Positions 41,704 through 50,048 are shown, numbered from the stretch's first letter. The stretch: 64,000 nt of DNA from Peribacillus simplex (GCF_030123325.1 NZ_CP126106.1:3004001-3068000); one strand, 5' to 3'. The notes: generated by a model not told the origin, from the letters alone. A program made the numbers and translations.

Positions 41704-42792
41704 GTGAAGACAATCGCTTTTTACATTAGGGAACCTATTAAAATAAATCAAGGATTTATGTACAATCAGATCATTAACTTGGATCAATATCGGCCTATTG
41801 TAATAGGCCCTTACCCAAGTAGCGACAATGTTCAATATCAGTTTGAACATTATTTTAATTTGAACGAAATTCAAGACCTTGGAACCTTCCTTAAGGAGCA
41901 AAATGTCGTGGCGATTCACGCTCATCAAGGGAAACACTCCATTGATATTTTACCAACAGCTATAGAGTTTGATATTCCTTTGATTGTACATTTTCGGGGA
42001 CGTGATTCATCCACTCAAACATATAAGAGATTTCGCGAAAATGTCCTCCGATATCAAAATTTAGTAAAACATGGAGCTGGCTGTTTTGCCGTTTGCCATT
42101 TTCTTGCAGATGAGCTAAAAAAATTAGGATTTAAAGACGATAAAATACATGTATTATATGGCGGTCTAGATTTAGATTTATACCCATATGTCCAGCGTTC
42201 CCTACCTAAAGAAGGTGAAATCCGAATTTTGTCTGTAGCCAGGCTTGTCGAGAAAAAAGGATTTTTTACGCTTTTGAAGGCTTTTCAACGGATTCATCAG
42301 GAATACTCAAGAACGACACTGCACATCATTGGGACAGGCAAAGATGAAGAGAAGCTACGAGTTTTCATTGATGAAAACCAATTAAACGAACACGTTTTTC
42401 TTAGGGGGCCAATGGATTCTAACCAAATTTCTAAGGAATTAAGAGATTCCCATCTCTTTTGCCTTGCCAGTGAAACTGGCGAAGATGGCGATGTAGAAGG
42501 AATCCCAAATGCATTAAAAGAAGCCATGGCAAGCGGTTTACCAGTCATCTCCACCTTTCATGGAGGGATCCCGGAATTGATTGAGCATAAAAAAACAGGA
42601 TACCTTGTTCCTGAGAAAGATGATATAAAATTGGCTCAAGGTATAAAATATTTCCTGAGTCATCCAAGAGTATGGAAGAGATATACCAGAAGTGCAAGAC
42701 AGGTTATTGATGAAAATTTTGATTTAAAAAAACAAATCATCGAACAACAAAGGCTATACAGCTTAATGGAAAAAAATAACGGAGCTAATTGA
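41704..42792 (+). CDS. GT4 glycosyltransferase without tail, 362 aa
   Basis: GTG start at 41704 behind AGAAG. It is a close paralogue of the 29733 enzyme: TIAFYIREPIKINQGFMYNQ, IHAHQGKHSIDILP, HFRGRDSS, HVLYGGLDLDLY, ILSVARLVEKKGF, GDVEGIPNALKEAMASGLPV. It ends QRLYSLMEKNNGAN, exactly where the paralogue continues into its Glu/Lys/Thr tail. It shows the ancestral or unexpanded form. Translated with the Nudix gene upstream, and followed by HipA-like sequences. Likely transfers a sugar from a nucleotide donor in the cytoplasm; the acceptor is unknown. Confidence 0.93.
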   Translation: MKTIAFYIREPIKINQGFMYNQIINLDQYRPIVIGPYPSSDNVQYQFEHYFNLNEIQDLGTFLKEQNVVAIHAHQGKHSIDILPTAIEFDIPLIVHFRGRDSSTQTYKRFRENVLRYQNLVKHGAGCFAVCHFLADELKKLGFKDDKIHVLYGGLDLDLYPYVQRSLPKEGEIRILSVARLVEKKGFFTLLKAFQRIHQEYSRTTLHIIGTGKDEEKLRVFIDENQLNEHVFLRGPMDSNQISKELRDSHLFCLASETGEDGDVEGIPNALKEAMASGLPVISTFHGGIPELIEHKKTGYLVPEKDDIKLAQGIKYFLSHPRVWKRYTRSARQVIDENFDLKKQIIEQQRLYSLMEKNNGAN

Positions 42793-43260
42793 CATAGTCA
42801 AAGTAAATGATAATTTGGTCAGTAAATTAGCAATGTTACTTCCCTCCTTTTGTCCCCCTCGAACTTGTATATATTCCAGATGAATTCATTAAAAGCATTC
42901 CTAAATCACATTCCAAAAAATACAGATTCAGTTCAGAATGCCAATACCCGAGATTGGACCATATGCATTTTCATTGTAGTACATGACGGCGGCTATTTTG
43001 TCCATTTGATTCATGGAACATGTTTGGGTGGATATCATTGGCCTGAAAAAACGCTTACCCAGAATCTAAAATATGATATCCCTTACCAAGAAACTAACCG
43101 AGGGGGTTCCGCTATGCGAAATGTAGAAGATTTTACATCATTTGTAGAAAAAATTGTATTCCTTCCAAGCGAATTAACCAAGTTACGCAAACCATCCCTG
43201 TTGAGGGCGGGTTCCCGAAGGAGTAAAGTGAAGCGCTGTACAAATTTCTTTTAGAACAAA
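42793..43260 (+). pseudogene. Decayed copy of the HipA-like kinase gene
   Basis: The DNA parallels the intact gene at 43384 with many frameshifts. Examples are GGTCAGTAAATTAGCAATG against GGTCGGCAAATTGGCAGAG, CTTGTATATATTCCAGATGA against CTTGTATATATATCGGAAGA, and the end TTTCTTTTAGAACA in both. A large central part is missing. An open frame at 42850-43254 across it is not the original frame. Confidence 0.7.
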
Positions 43261-43383
43261 AGTTCATTTACCGAATCTAATAGCCAATTTCATCGAACAA
43301 TGCAAAATCAATATGGTTAATAAAAAAGACAAGGTAAAAAAGAAATTGAGCTAGACAAATATTTTTAAAGGAGACAAAGTGAT

Positions 43384-44172
43384 ATGACTAAATATCCAGT
43401 TCGATATGTACAAACATTAAGGGGCGGAACCGCACATGTCATTCTTTTCAGCGATGGTAAAGAATATGTCGTGAAGTGGTTCGATACTACGAAAGAAAGA
43501 GAAAAAGAAGTGGTCAATGAATATCTGGTCGGCAAATTGGCAGAGCTCCTTTCACTTCCCGTTATCCCGTTTGACCTTGTATATATATCGGAAGAATTCA
43601 TCAAGAAAACACCTGAATTACAATCCACTAAACACAACTATAATTCTGGATACCAATATGGCTGTGTTTATATTGAAAACAGTACAGTTTTCGAAAATGT
43701 TAGAGAGAATCCTCCCACTAAGACGGATGTTAAAAACCGAGATATGCTAGCCGGTATAACGGTATTCGACCAATGGGTAAATAACTCTGATCGAGGTACG
43801 ATGAATGTCATTTTGGAAAATCTCAGTGATGGTGGCTATTATGTCCATATGATTGATCATGGCAGAGTTTTTCCGGGACGTTACAAATGGTCTGCTCAAA
43901 CGCTAAGTGAAACACCGGTATATAACTACCATTGGCCTTTTTATAAATGGGCCTTCTCTCTTCTCGATGATCACACAGAGCTTACATCATATATAGAAAA
44001 AATAGTGAAATTGCCGAACAATTCGATCCATCAAGTGATTGAATCAATCCCTAAAGAGTGGAATGTGAGTACGAAGGATAGAGATGCGCTCTACCAGTTT
44101 CTTTTAGAACAGAAAATTAAATTGCCAGATATCGTTGATCGCATCATCCAACATCATAGCAAACCAAAATAA
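43384..44172 (+). CDS. HipA-like kinase domain protein, 262 aa
   Basis: ATG at 43384 follows AAAGGAGACAAAG. The protein resembles the small stand-alone HipA-like kinases: GGTAHVILFSDGKEYVVKWF (nucleotide-binding Lys), NEYLVGKLAELLSLPVIPFD, GITVFDQWVNNSDRGTMNVI (catalytic Asp, Asn) and YYVHMIDHGRVFPG (metal-binding Asp in place of DFG). Unlike toxin HipA it has no HipB partner, and its length is only the kinase core. It follows a decayed duplicate of itself and the tailless glycosyltransferase, and is closed by a strong terminator. In this setting, phosphorylation of a sugar or surface component is as likely as a toxin role. Confidence 0.8.
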   Translation: MTKYPVRYVQTLRGGTAHVILFSDGKEYVVKWFDTTKEREKEVVNEYLVGKLAELLSLPVIPFDLVYISEEFIKKTPELQSTKHNYNSGYQYGCVYIENSTVFENVRENPPTKTDVKNRDMLAGITVFDQWVNNSDRGTMNVILENLSDGGYYVHMIDHGRVFPGRYKWSAQTLSETPVYNYHWPFYKWAFSLLDDHTELTSYIEKIVKLPNNSIHQVIESIPKEWNVSTKDRDALYQFLLEQKIKLPDIVDRIIQHHSKPK

Positions 44173-44190
44173 CGCTGGTTTTATCCACAG

Positions 44191-44232
44191 AAAAAAGTAA
44201 CTCCTTATTAGCTTTAAAGGAGTTACTTTTTT
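44191..44232. terminator. Strong terminator after the HipA-like gene
   Basis: AAAAAAGTAACTCCTT/AAAGGAGTTACTTTTTTT: a 12-bp stem with A and T flanks, probably bidirectional. Confidence 0.9.
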
Positions 44233-44703
44233 TATCTATAAATCTTTCGATTCATACTTTTTTTTTCCTTTTTTTTAAGTTTCTTGAACAGCTCATTTCG
44301 AAAGGAAATATCCTCCTTTTTCGTAAACCCCTTCTTTAATTGAAAAAGAATGATAAAACTTGTACAAAAATGTGTGTAAGTATGCGTCATTTCATCTTTT
44401 TTACAAAAGGAAATAAATTCACATATGGCTTTTGGTGAAAATACATACATGAATATCTATACAAAGATACTTGTGCATATTGTGAGTTTGCTATATTTTA
44501 TGTAAAAGATTAAAGTTTGCTATAGTAAAGCGCCAGGTCACCAGTAATTTTTACTGGTCCACCTCATAATCGGAGCACTGTTAGCAAGAAATAAGAAACA
44601 GTTATATAACGAGGTTCATGGTATAATTAACATAGTAAAACGCTTACAGTAGCAGTTTACACTGATTGTTCGGAAAATTCATTCTATTGGGAGTCGATGA
44701 AAG
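44233..44703. other. Intergenic, no secure gene
   Basis: A 72-codon minus frame at 44232-44450 is Lys-rich at its end, overlaps the terminator and lacks a ribosome site. An ACCAGTAATTTTTACTGGT hairpin lies at 44539-44557, upstream of the hydroxylase gene. Confidence 0.45.
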
Positions 44704-45348
44704 TTGACAGTGGAAAATAAAATAAGTAAAGAACAAACTATTTTTAATCATATTGGAAATAAAATCAAAACGGAAGACCGAGAAATTAATGTAATTGCTA
44801 GATTAGATGAACCACTAATTGTAATATTAGGGAATGTTTTAAGTGACGAAGAATGTGACGGACTTATCGAATTGTCAAAAGACAGAATGAATCGTTCCAA
44901 AATTGGAGTTAAGCACGAAGTAAATGAGATAAGAACAAGCAGTAGTATGTTTTTTCAAGAAAATGAAAATGACATCATTACCAAAATTGAAAAAAGGATT
45001 TCAACAATCATGAATATACCCATTGAGCATGGAGATGGTATTCAAATTCTTAAATATACTCCTGGGCAAGAGTATAAAGCTCATTTTGATTTTTTTACAT
45101 CCTCAAGTATAGCAGCAAAAAATAATAGAATTAGCACAATCATCATGTACTTAAATGATGTGGAGCATGGGGGGGAAACTTTTTTTCCTAAATTGAATTT
45201 TTCAGTGTCTCCGCGAAAGGGAATGGCTGTGTATTTCGAATATTTCTATAACGACAAAAATCTAAACGAACTAACTTTACACGGTGGAGCGCCCGTTATC
45301 ACTGGGGAAAAATGGGTCGCAACGCAATGGATGAGGAGACAAAAATAG
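44704..45348 (+). CDS. Prolyl 4-hydroxylase-like 2-oxoglutarate/Fe(II) dioxygenase
   Basis: 214 residues (TTG start at 44704; GTG two codons later is possible). It closely resembles the Bacillus anthracis prolyl 4-hydroxylase in length and sequence. The iron ligands are His127 and Asp129 (YKAHFDFF) and His193 (TLHGGAPV), and the 2-oxoglutarate Lys is 203 (TGEKWVATQW). MYLNDVEHGGETFFPKLNFS is the P4H hallmark. Such enzymes hydroxylate proline in collagen-like or other proline-rich proteins. A collagen-like exosporium protein is a plausible target but is not in this window. It lies alone after the glycan cluster and is followed by a terminator. Confidence 0.93.
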   Translation: MTVENKISKEQTIFNHIGNKIKTEDREINVIARLDEPLIVILGNVLSDEECDGLIELSKDRMNRSKIGVKHEVNEIRTSSSMFFQENENDIITKIEKRISTIMNIPIEHGDGIQILKYTPGQEYKAHFDFFTSSSIAAKNNRISTIIMYLNDVEHGGETFFPKLNFSVSPRKGMAVYFEYFYNDKNLNELTLHGGAPVITGEKWVATQWMRRQK

Positions 45349-45397
45349 TCTGCAGCTTGATATTGTGTAAACGTTAGACTCTAAAGGCCTCAATTTT

Positions 45398-45422
45398 AGG
45401 TGCCTTAGTTCAATAGGCACCT
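45398..45422 (+). terminator. Terminator after the prolyl hydroxylase gene
   Basis: AGGTGCC-TTAGTTCAATA-GGCACCT followed by ATTTGTT. Confidence 0.8.
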
Positions 45423-45543
45423 ATTTGTTATCAGGATTCTGTTTATTAAAAAAGTCCAAACGAAATTTGATAAAAAAAGGATGATCTATAGTCTAAATTA
45501 ACACTGGTCGGTCTCTTTGAACTCCAATATTTAAAGCACCTAA

Positions 45544-46323
45544 TCATTTACCCTTAGTACTTTTTCTAAAATTATCGTAATCGGTCTTAATGTAATGAAA
45601 TACCTTTGCGTTGCCATTATGGTCTGGATGAGTTATTTTTAATAACCCTTTATATTCTGCCAATACTTCTTTATTGCTCGCCGTTTTAGAAAGCCCTAAT
45701 TTTTCACTATAATCATTTGATTGAGTGGTGGACTCAATATTGTAATTGTCTCTGATATTTTCTTTTAATTTTATCAATTCATTACGTAATTCAATATTTT
45801 CTTTTAATAAATCCTTTGTTTCATTTTGTAATTCACTTTTCTCATTCTTTAGAATGGCAACTTCCTTTTTGAACATATCCCTCTGTTGAATCAATATTCT
45901 TTTTGCAGTCTCATGAAGTTCTTCAATACCTTCTATATGCTTATCTTGAGCTTGTATTTTTAATTTTAATCGGTGTATGATTTCGTCCTTATTTCGATCT
46001 ATGATATCATTTATAGCCAGCTTTGAAGCTGGGTCATCGTTTATGTATCCATCGTTCCTCTTTCCGTTTCCAGAATATTTAATCTTACCTTCGCGAAGCC
46101 AGCGACTAACAGTTTGTACACTATTACTTTCTGTTACTCCTGCATCTTTTAACATTTCAAATGCTTGATCTGTACCATCCATTATGTATCCAGTTTTTCT
46201 ATTCTTGTTTCCTCCCTCATATTTAATCCTACCTTCACGAAGCCAGCGTCTAACAGTTTGTATACTGTTACTTTCTGATACTCCTGCATCCTTTAACAGG
46301 TCGAAAGCTTGATCTGTGTTCAC
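45544..46323 (-). CDS. Tandem HTH, coiled coil and C-terminal J-domain protein, 259 aa
   Basis: GTG start at 46323 behind AAGGGGG. Residues 1-48 and 50-95 are two copies of a MerR/RacA-like helix-turn-helix: DQAFDLLKDAGVSESNSIQT-VRRWLREGRIKY and its repeat. Residues about 108-192 are a long charged coiled coil (EIIHRLKLKIQAQDKHIEG...). Residues 204-259 form a J domain: EKLGLSKTASNKEVLAEYKG then LLKITHPDHNGNAKVFHYIK, with the HPD triad at 232-234. J domains activate Hsp70/DnaK ATPase. This arrangement suggests a DNA-bound or coiled-coil-assembled recruiter of DnaK. No partner gene adjacent. Function unknown. Confidence 0.8.
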   Translation of the reverse strand: MNTDQAFDLLKDAGVSESNSIQTVRRWLREGRIKYEGGNKNRKTGYIMDGTDQAFEMLKDAGVTESNSVQTVSRWLREGKIKYSGNGKRNDGYINDDPASKLAINDIIDRNKDEIIHRLKLKIQAQDKHIEGIEELHETAKRILIQQRDMFKKEVAILKNEKSELQNETKDLLKENIELRNELIKLKENIRDNYNIESTTQSNDYSEKLGLSKTASNKEVLAEYKGLLKITHPDHNGNAKVFHYIKTDYDNFRKSTKGK

Positions 46324-46804
46324 ATTGTTCCCCCTTATTCCGCAATGTAATGTTACCCGAATGATCTTAGCCTTTTAAAAGGAATATATTTTACAACGAA
46401 TGCGACTAATTTGTATGTCAATGTTTTAAATAATAGCATAGCCATTTACTAAACAAAGAACAAATAGATGAAGAATATATGACGAATATCACAGAAAGAT
46501 AACGATAAGGTATCAAAATTAAAAGTGTGAAACCAGAAATACATTATCGGTAACTACTAAAATCATGATATCAATCGTGGAGTTCGGTTATTAAGAGCAA
46601 TATATTCATTCAGATTGAATCCAGGATCATGGGAACTGAGAATGAGCGCTACAATATACATAAACAGATGTTATCACTTGCCATGCTACCGTGCGGGATG
46701 ATCTTTGGCTGCATATGAACAGAGATAAGAATCATACCAATAATCTTATAAAGAGTACCGCAAGCAAATCGTGGATTTACAGCGTTAAGGAAATTCCGAT
46801 ATTA
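46324..46804. other. Intergenic, nothing recognised
   Basis: About 480 bases with stops in all frames, possibly decayed coding DNA. It holds the promoter of the HTH/J-domain gene. Confidence 0.45.
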
Positions 46805-46847
46805 AAAATCCCAATCTCTCATGGATATAAGTGAGAAATTGGGATTT
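46805..46847. terminator. Terminator-like hairpin
   Basis: AAATCCCAATCTCTCA and TGAGAAATTGGGATTT form a long stem with A/T flanks. Confidence 0.75.
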
Positions 46848-46934
46848 ATTTATTCATCAATTACGATTTAAGTTGCAACTAAAAGACTCTAAAACAGCCG
46901 CTTTTCCATGTTGATATTATTTAACCTAAGAAAA

Positions 46935-47360
46935 TTATTGTTGACCCTCTGTATAAACTTGGAAGGTTACACCGAATTTATCCGTTACAATCCCATAAGC
47001 AGGGCTGAAAAAAGCTTCCTGCAGCGGCATTTTCACTTCTCCACCTTGCGACAAAGTTTCAAAGATTCGTTTTGATTTTTCAATATCATTAATTGAAATA
47101 CAGATCGTTACTTGATCTCCAGATTGACTGGTTTGACCTGGAAACGTATCGGAAAACATGAGGTCCGTTTCCCCAACCTTTAACATTGCATGTGCCACAA
47201 GATCCTTTGCTTCTTCTGGCAGAGGAAATTCTGGGTTTTCGGGCATTTCCCCAAAAGTTTGATTAAAAACGACTTTTGCATCCAATGCTTTTTCGTAAAA
47301 TTGGATCGCTTCCTTTGCATTTCCGTTCATCATTAAATATGGAGATAATCGCATTGTCAT
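46935..47360 (-). CDS. VOC-superfamily protein, PhnB/YjdN-like
   Basis: 141 residues with the PhnB-like glyoxalase/bleomycin-resistance fold: RLSPYLMMNGNAKEAIQFYE, FGEMPENPEFPLPEEAKDLV-AHAML, LMFSDTFPGQ and KFGVTFQVYTEG. The family binds a metal in many members, but its reaction is unknown for the PhnB branch. ATG at 47360 lies ten bases after AAGGAG. Single gene. Confidence 0.92.
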   Translation of the reverse strand: MTMRLSPYLMMNGNAKEAIQFYEKALDAKVVFNQTFGEMPENPEFPLPEEAKDLVAHAMLKVGETDLMFSDTFPGQTSQSGDQVTICISINDIEKSKRIFETLSQGGEVKMPLQEAFFSPAYGIVTDKFGVTFQVYTEGQQ

Positions 47361-47706
47361 AATTAAATAGCTCCTTTAGCTTTGATTTTTTTTACAAACC
47401 TTGAGAAATTTCCAAGCTTCCTATTGAACCGGTCAGTGGCAATAACCACTATACCATTATTACCCATGATCGTATTTTATAACAAGGAACGTGTGTTCGT
47501 CAATCGAATTTTACGAAAACTATCAATTTTTTTGTGTTAACGGTTGAATTAAATTTCCAAGGTGTTTGGTCCAGACTTGCAGTATGGTCATTTCGCAAAG
47601 TATTTTCGGATAATGCAGTCATGGAAAACTACTTTTGATGACCAAAATCTGAATCGATTTATTATCGGTTTTTCACCGTGAAGGATTTCAACCAAGAACA
47701 AGGTGA
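47361..47706. other. Intergenic, nothing recognised
   Basis: No gene or clear signal in this stretch. Confidence 0.4.
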
Positions 47707-47750
47707 AAAGAAAAAGGCATGACTCCAGTAGATTGCCGGTTTCATGCCTC
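47707..47750 (-). terminator. Terminator of the DoxX gene
   Basis: AGGCATGA/TCATGCCT stem followed on the minus strand by TTTTTCTTTT. Confidence 0.75.
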
Positions 47751-47797
47751 AAGGCTGTTTAAAAGTGTTTAATTTTTTGGGATATCGTTTATTATAA

Positions 47798-48226
47798 TTA
47801 ACTTGCTATCATTTCTGAATCTTGTCTTTTTTTAAGGGTTGGCAATTTAGAGTCTATAGATAGGAAACGGCTTCCATTCATTACTAGGTGAAGTGCAATC
47901 ATCATAAGAACGAGATCCAGTTCGTACCCAGTACCTTCTCCATTCCCCATAAAACCTGCTGGAAATTTCACATAAACAATTGCACCAGCCATGATGAAAA
48001 CAAGGAGGGCAGAAATTTTTCTTGTTCCAAGACCTATAATTAAGGCAATTCCTCCAACCAATTCAATAATACCAACTACATAGGCCATAAATCCTGGAAT
48101 GCCTATACTTTGAAACCATCCTGCAGTGTTATCCAATCCCCCTTTGAATTTTGACAAACCATGCATGAAAAATGAAATTCCCAACATAACTCTTAATAAA
48201 AAGGTACCGATCTCTTGTTTATTCAT
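47798..48226 (-). CDS. DoxX-family membrane protein
   Basis: 142 residues with four hydrophobic segments and the DoxX pattern: LLRVMLGISFFMHGLSKFKG, WFQSIGIPGFMAYVVGIIEL-VGGIALIIGLGTRKISALLV. Relatives in Bacillus (CatD, MhqP) respond to catechols, quinones and thiol stress. A BlaI-type palindrome lies 22-43 bases upstream of the start, identical in its core to the one in front of the adjacent BlaI gene, so this gene is very probably controlled by that repressor. ATG at 48226 follows AAGGAG. Confidence 0.92.
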   Translation of the reverse strand: MNKQEIGTFLLRVMLGISFFMHGLSKFKGGLDNTAGWFQSIGIPGFMAYVVGIIELVGGIALIIGLGTRKISALLVFIMAGAIVYVKFPAGFMGNGEGTGYELDLVLMMIALHLVMNGSRFLSIDSKLPTLKKRQDSEMIAS

Positions 48227-48248
48227 GACACATCTCCTTTTTTTATTT

Positions 48249-48269
48249 TACACTACAAAGTGTAGTGTA
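48249..48269. promoter_or_regulatory. BlaI/MecI-type operator upstream of DoxX gene
   Basis: TACACTACAAAGTGTAGTGTA is a 21-bp palindrome with the TACA...TGTA pattern of BlaI/MecI/CopY operators. It is the partner of the site at 49579. Confidence 0.85.
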
Positions 48270-48294
48270 ATGTGGTAAAAAAATCAAGTGAAAG

Positions 48295-49149
48295 TCATCC
48301 GACAATCACTATAGTCATTCCCAGAAGTAAAACCAAAACATAAATAGAAACGAAAATCGTGGCAGTTTCAGCCCTCAAAGGAATTGATTTATGGGGCTCA
48401 ATTAATTGCTGAAGTCTATAGTTAACTGATTCATTGGAGAAGTGGACAAGGACTGGAGGGGATTTATCAGTGCAACCATGTTTAATTAACTTCAATAAAG
48501 CGGCACTTATGCCTAATTCAGTCCCCATTTTATTAATCGCATTTTCGTCGGCTGATAATTCACTAATTATTTTGTAATTTTTATGACACCATTTTGTCAG
48601 TGGTACAAACCATAACCCATCTGAGATCAGCTGTAAAATAAAGATGACCAGCGGATCATATTTTTTTTGGTGAAAGGCTTCATGCTCCACTACCGCTTCT
48701 AGTTCATCAAAGTCCAATAATCGAATTAAACCAGTACTGAACACAATGAAAGGCCGCCTGAAACCAAGCGTAAACGCAAGAGGCCGTTCAGCGTTCACAA
48801 CTAAGATATCATTTTTTACCCGATTGAATGTTTCATTTATGGACCTTGTCATATCAACGTTTTTTGAAAGAAAAAGCTTTTGTTTAAATCTCCTGGATAA
48901 GTAATATTGCTCTGCAATTTTGAATAATGTGCTCATTATACTATAGGATAATATTATACTGAGCAGGGTGACGACCACAAAGTAGTAAACTGAATCTTCT
49001 TTGAATAAACTAAAACAAAATTTAAAAAAGTTGGCCTTAATATTCACACCAAAAAAAATATGTACTAAAAACGCCCCCATTTGGCACCATACTACACAGG
49101 CAATTAATAGACTCAGGCTCATCACAAAATAAGACTTTCTCTTCCACAT
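48295..49149 (-). CDS. BlaR1/M56-family membrane metalloprotease
   Basis: 284 residues. Membrane helices at the N-terminus (about 8-30, 55-80) and the extreme C-terminus flank a zinc-protease domain with VVEHEAFHQKKYDPL (HExxH) and the Glu of LSADENAINKMG. It lacks the C-terminal penicillin-sensor domain of BlaR1, so it is the short form, typical of stand-alone M56 partners of BlaI. Such proteases relieve repression by promoting loss of the cognate BlaI-type repressor after a membrane signal. Its ATG shares a base with the repressor stop codon. The signal sensed is unknown. Confidence 0.9.
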   Translation of the reverse strand: MWKRKSYFVMSLSLLIACVVWCQMGAFLVHIFFGVNIKANFFKFCFSLFKEDSVYYFVVVTLLSIILSYSIMSTLFKIAEQYYLSRRFKQKLFLSKNVDMTRSINETFNRVKNDILVVNAERPLAFTLGFRRPFIVFSTGLIRLLDFDELEAVVEHEAFHQKKYDPLVIFILQLISDGLWFVPLTKWCHKNYKIISELSADENAINKMGTELGISAALLKLIKHGCTDKSPPVLVHFSNESVNYRLQQLIEPHKSIPLRAETATIFVSIYVLVLLLGMTIVIVG

Positions 49150-49565
49150 TATAATTTATCCTTTTTTAACGATTGGATTTTTTGTTCCAATTTTTCAATT
49201 AAACCTTGGTCAGCGTCTTTCATGGCATCCAGCATATGGCTTATGACCGCCCCACCAAATTCATCCAGCAAATTCTCAGTCAGTTTCTTTGACTGCTCTT
49301 CCAAAAACTCCGCTTTGGACTGCACCGGGCGAAATAATGAAAGTCTCCCTTCAGACCTCTTTTCAAGAATTCCTTTTTCTACTAAACGATTCATGACGGT
49401 CATTACTGTGTTGAAATTGATAGGTTTGTCCAGCTCCAATGATTGCTGAACCGATTTAATGCTCTGTTCATCTTTATCCCATAAATATTCCATGATATTA
49501 GCTTCCAATGGACCAAAGAAACGATTCAGTCCAACTTCATCATATTTAAAATTTTTAATATTCAT
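49149..49565 (-). CDS. BlaI/MecI/CopY-family repressor
   Basis: 138 residues: winged helix with GPLEANIMEYLWDKDEQSIK, INFNTVMTVMNRLVEKGILE and RSEGRLSLFRPVQSKAEFLE, then a dimerisation helix bundle ending VISHMLDAMKDADQGLIEKL. The gene is translationally coupled to an M56 protease. A palindromic operator sits directly upstream (autoregulation), and a matching one precedes the DoxX gene 70 bases beyond the protease gene. ATG at 49565 follows GGAGGTGG. Confidence 0.95.
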   Translation of the reverse strand: MNIKNFKYDEVGLNRFFGPLEANIMEYLWDKDEQSIKSVQQSLELDKPINFNTVMTVMNRLVEKGILEKRSEGRLSLFRPVQSKAEFLEEQSKKLTENLLDEFGGAVISHMLDAMKDADQGLIEKLEQKIQSLKKDKL

Positions 49566-49578
49566 CTTTTACCACCTC

Positions 49579-49597
49579 CCACTACAAATTGTAGTGG
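49579..49597. promoter_or_regulatory. BlaI/MecI-type operator upstream of the repressor gene
   Basis: CCACTACAAATTGTAGTGG is a perfect palindrome whose core CACTACAAnnTGTAGTG matches the site at 48249-48269. Confidence 0.88.
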
Positions 49598-49823
49598 AAA
49601 TTCTTATTACAATCAAGTTTCATCCGGAAGATTAGTTTCACGGATTTCTATAGATTGACTTTTCAGGTCCCTACAGTTAGTCCTTTGGTTCTCCACCTCC
49701 ACTCCATTCCTTTTTTCAGCAGCAAATGATCATCCGTTTATTTTTCCTTAAAGCAGGGATTAAAATTTGCTAATATATTAAGGCTGTTTTCGCATACTTT
49801 GTTGCTATTTACCAAGTAAAGCG

Positions 49824-49956
49824 GTTGGTTGATTTCCCCTCCAGATACTCGCTTTCCGCGGGGCGGGCGGTGAGCCTCCTCGGCGTAAACGCCTGTGGGG
49901 TCTCACCTGTCCCGCTGCTCCCGCAGGAGTCTCGCACTTGCGCTCCAATCAACCTT
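49824..49956. repeat. GC-rich Bacillus-type extragenic repeat
   Basis: A block of about 130 bases with far higher GC than its surroundings. It contains CTCGCTTTCCGCGGGGC, TGAGCCTCCTCGGCG, GGTCTCACCTGTCCCGCTGC and CGCAGGAGTCTCGCAC, and is bounded by GGTTGATT/AATCAACC. Blocks of this sort are widespread between genes in many Bacillus genomes (recalled, not searched). Its role is unknown. Confidence 0.75.
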
Positions 49957-50003
49957 AAATAGTTTTGTTTTTAAAAACAACAATCTTTACGAAAAGAGCC
50001 TAA

Positions 50004-50036
50004 ATTAAAAACCGAGCCTATTGGAGGCTCGGTTCA
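50004..50036 (-). terminator. Terminator of the NAD(P)-binding protein gene
   Basis: ACCGAGCCTCCAATAGGCTCGGT stem followed on the minus strand by TTTTTAATTT. Confidence 0.9.
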
Positions 50037-50048
50037 CTGATAAATAGT

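Noticed and set aside
42850..43254. 134-codon plus-strand ORF
   Set aside because: It runs out of frame through a decayed copy of the HipA-like gene, and the paralogous frame is broken many times.
44232..44450. 72-codon minus-strand ORF
   Set aside because: It overlaps the terminator, has no ribosome site and has a poly-Lys end driven by A/T runs.
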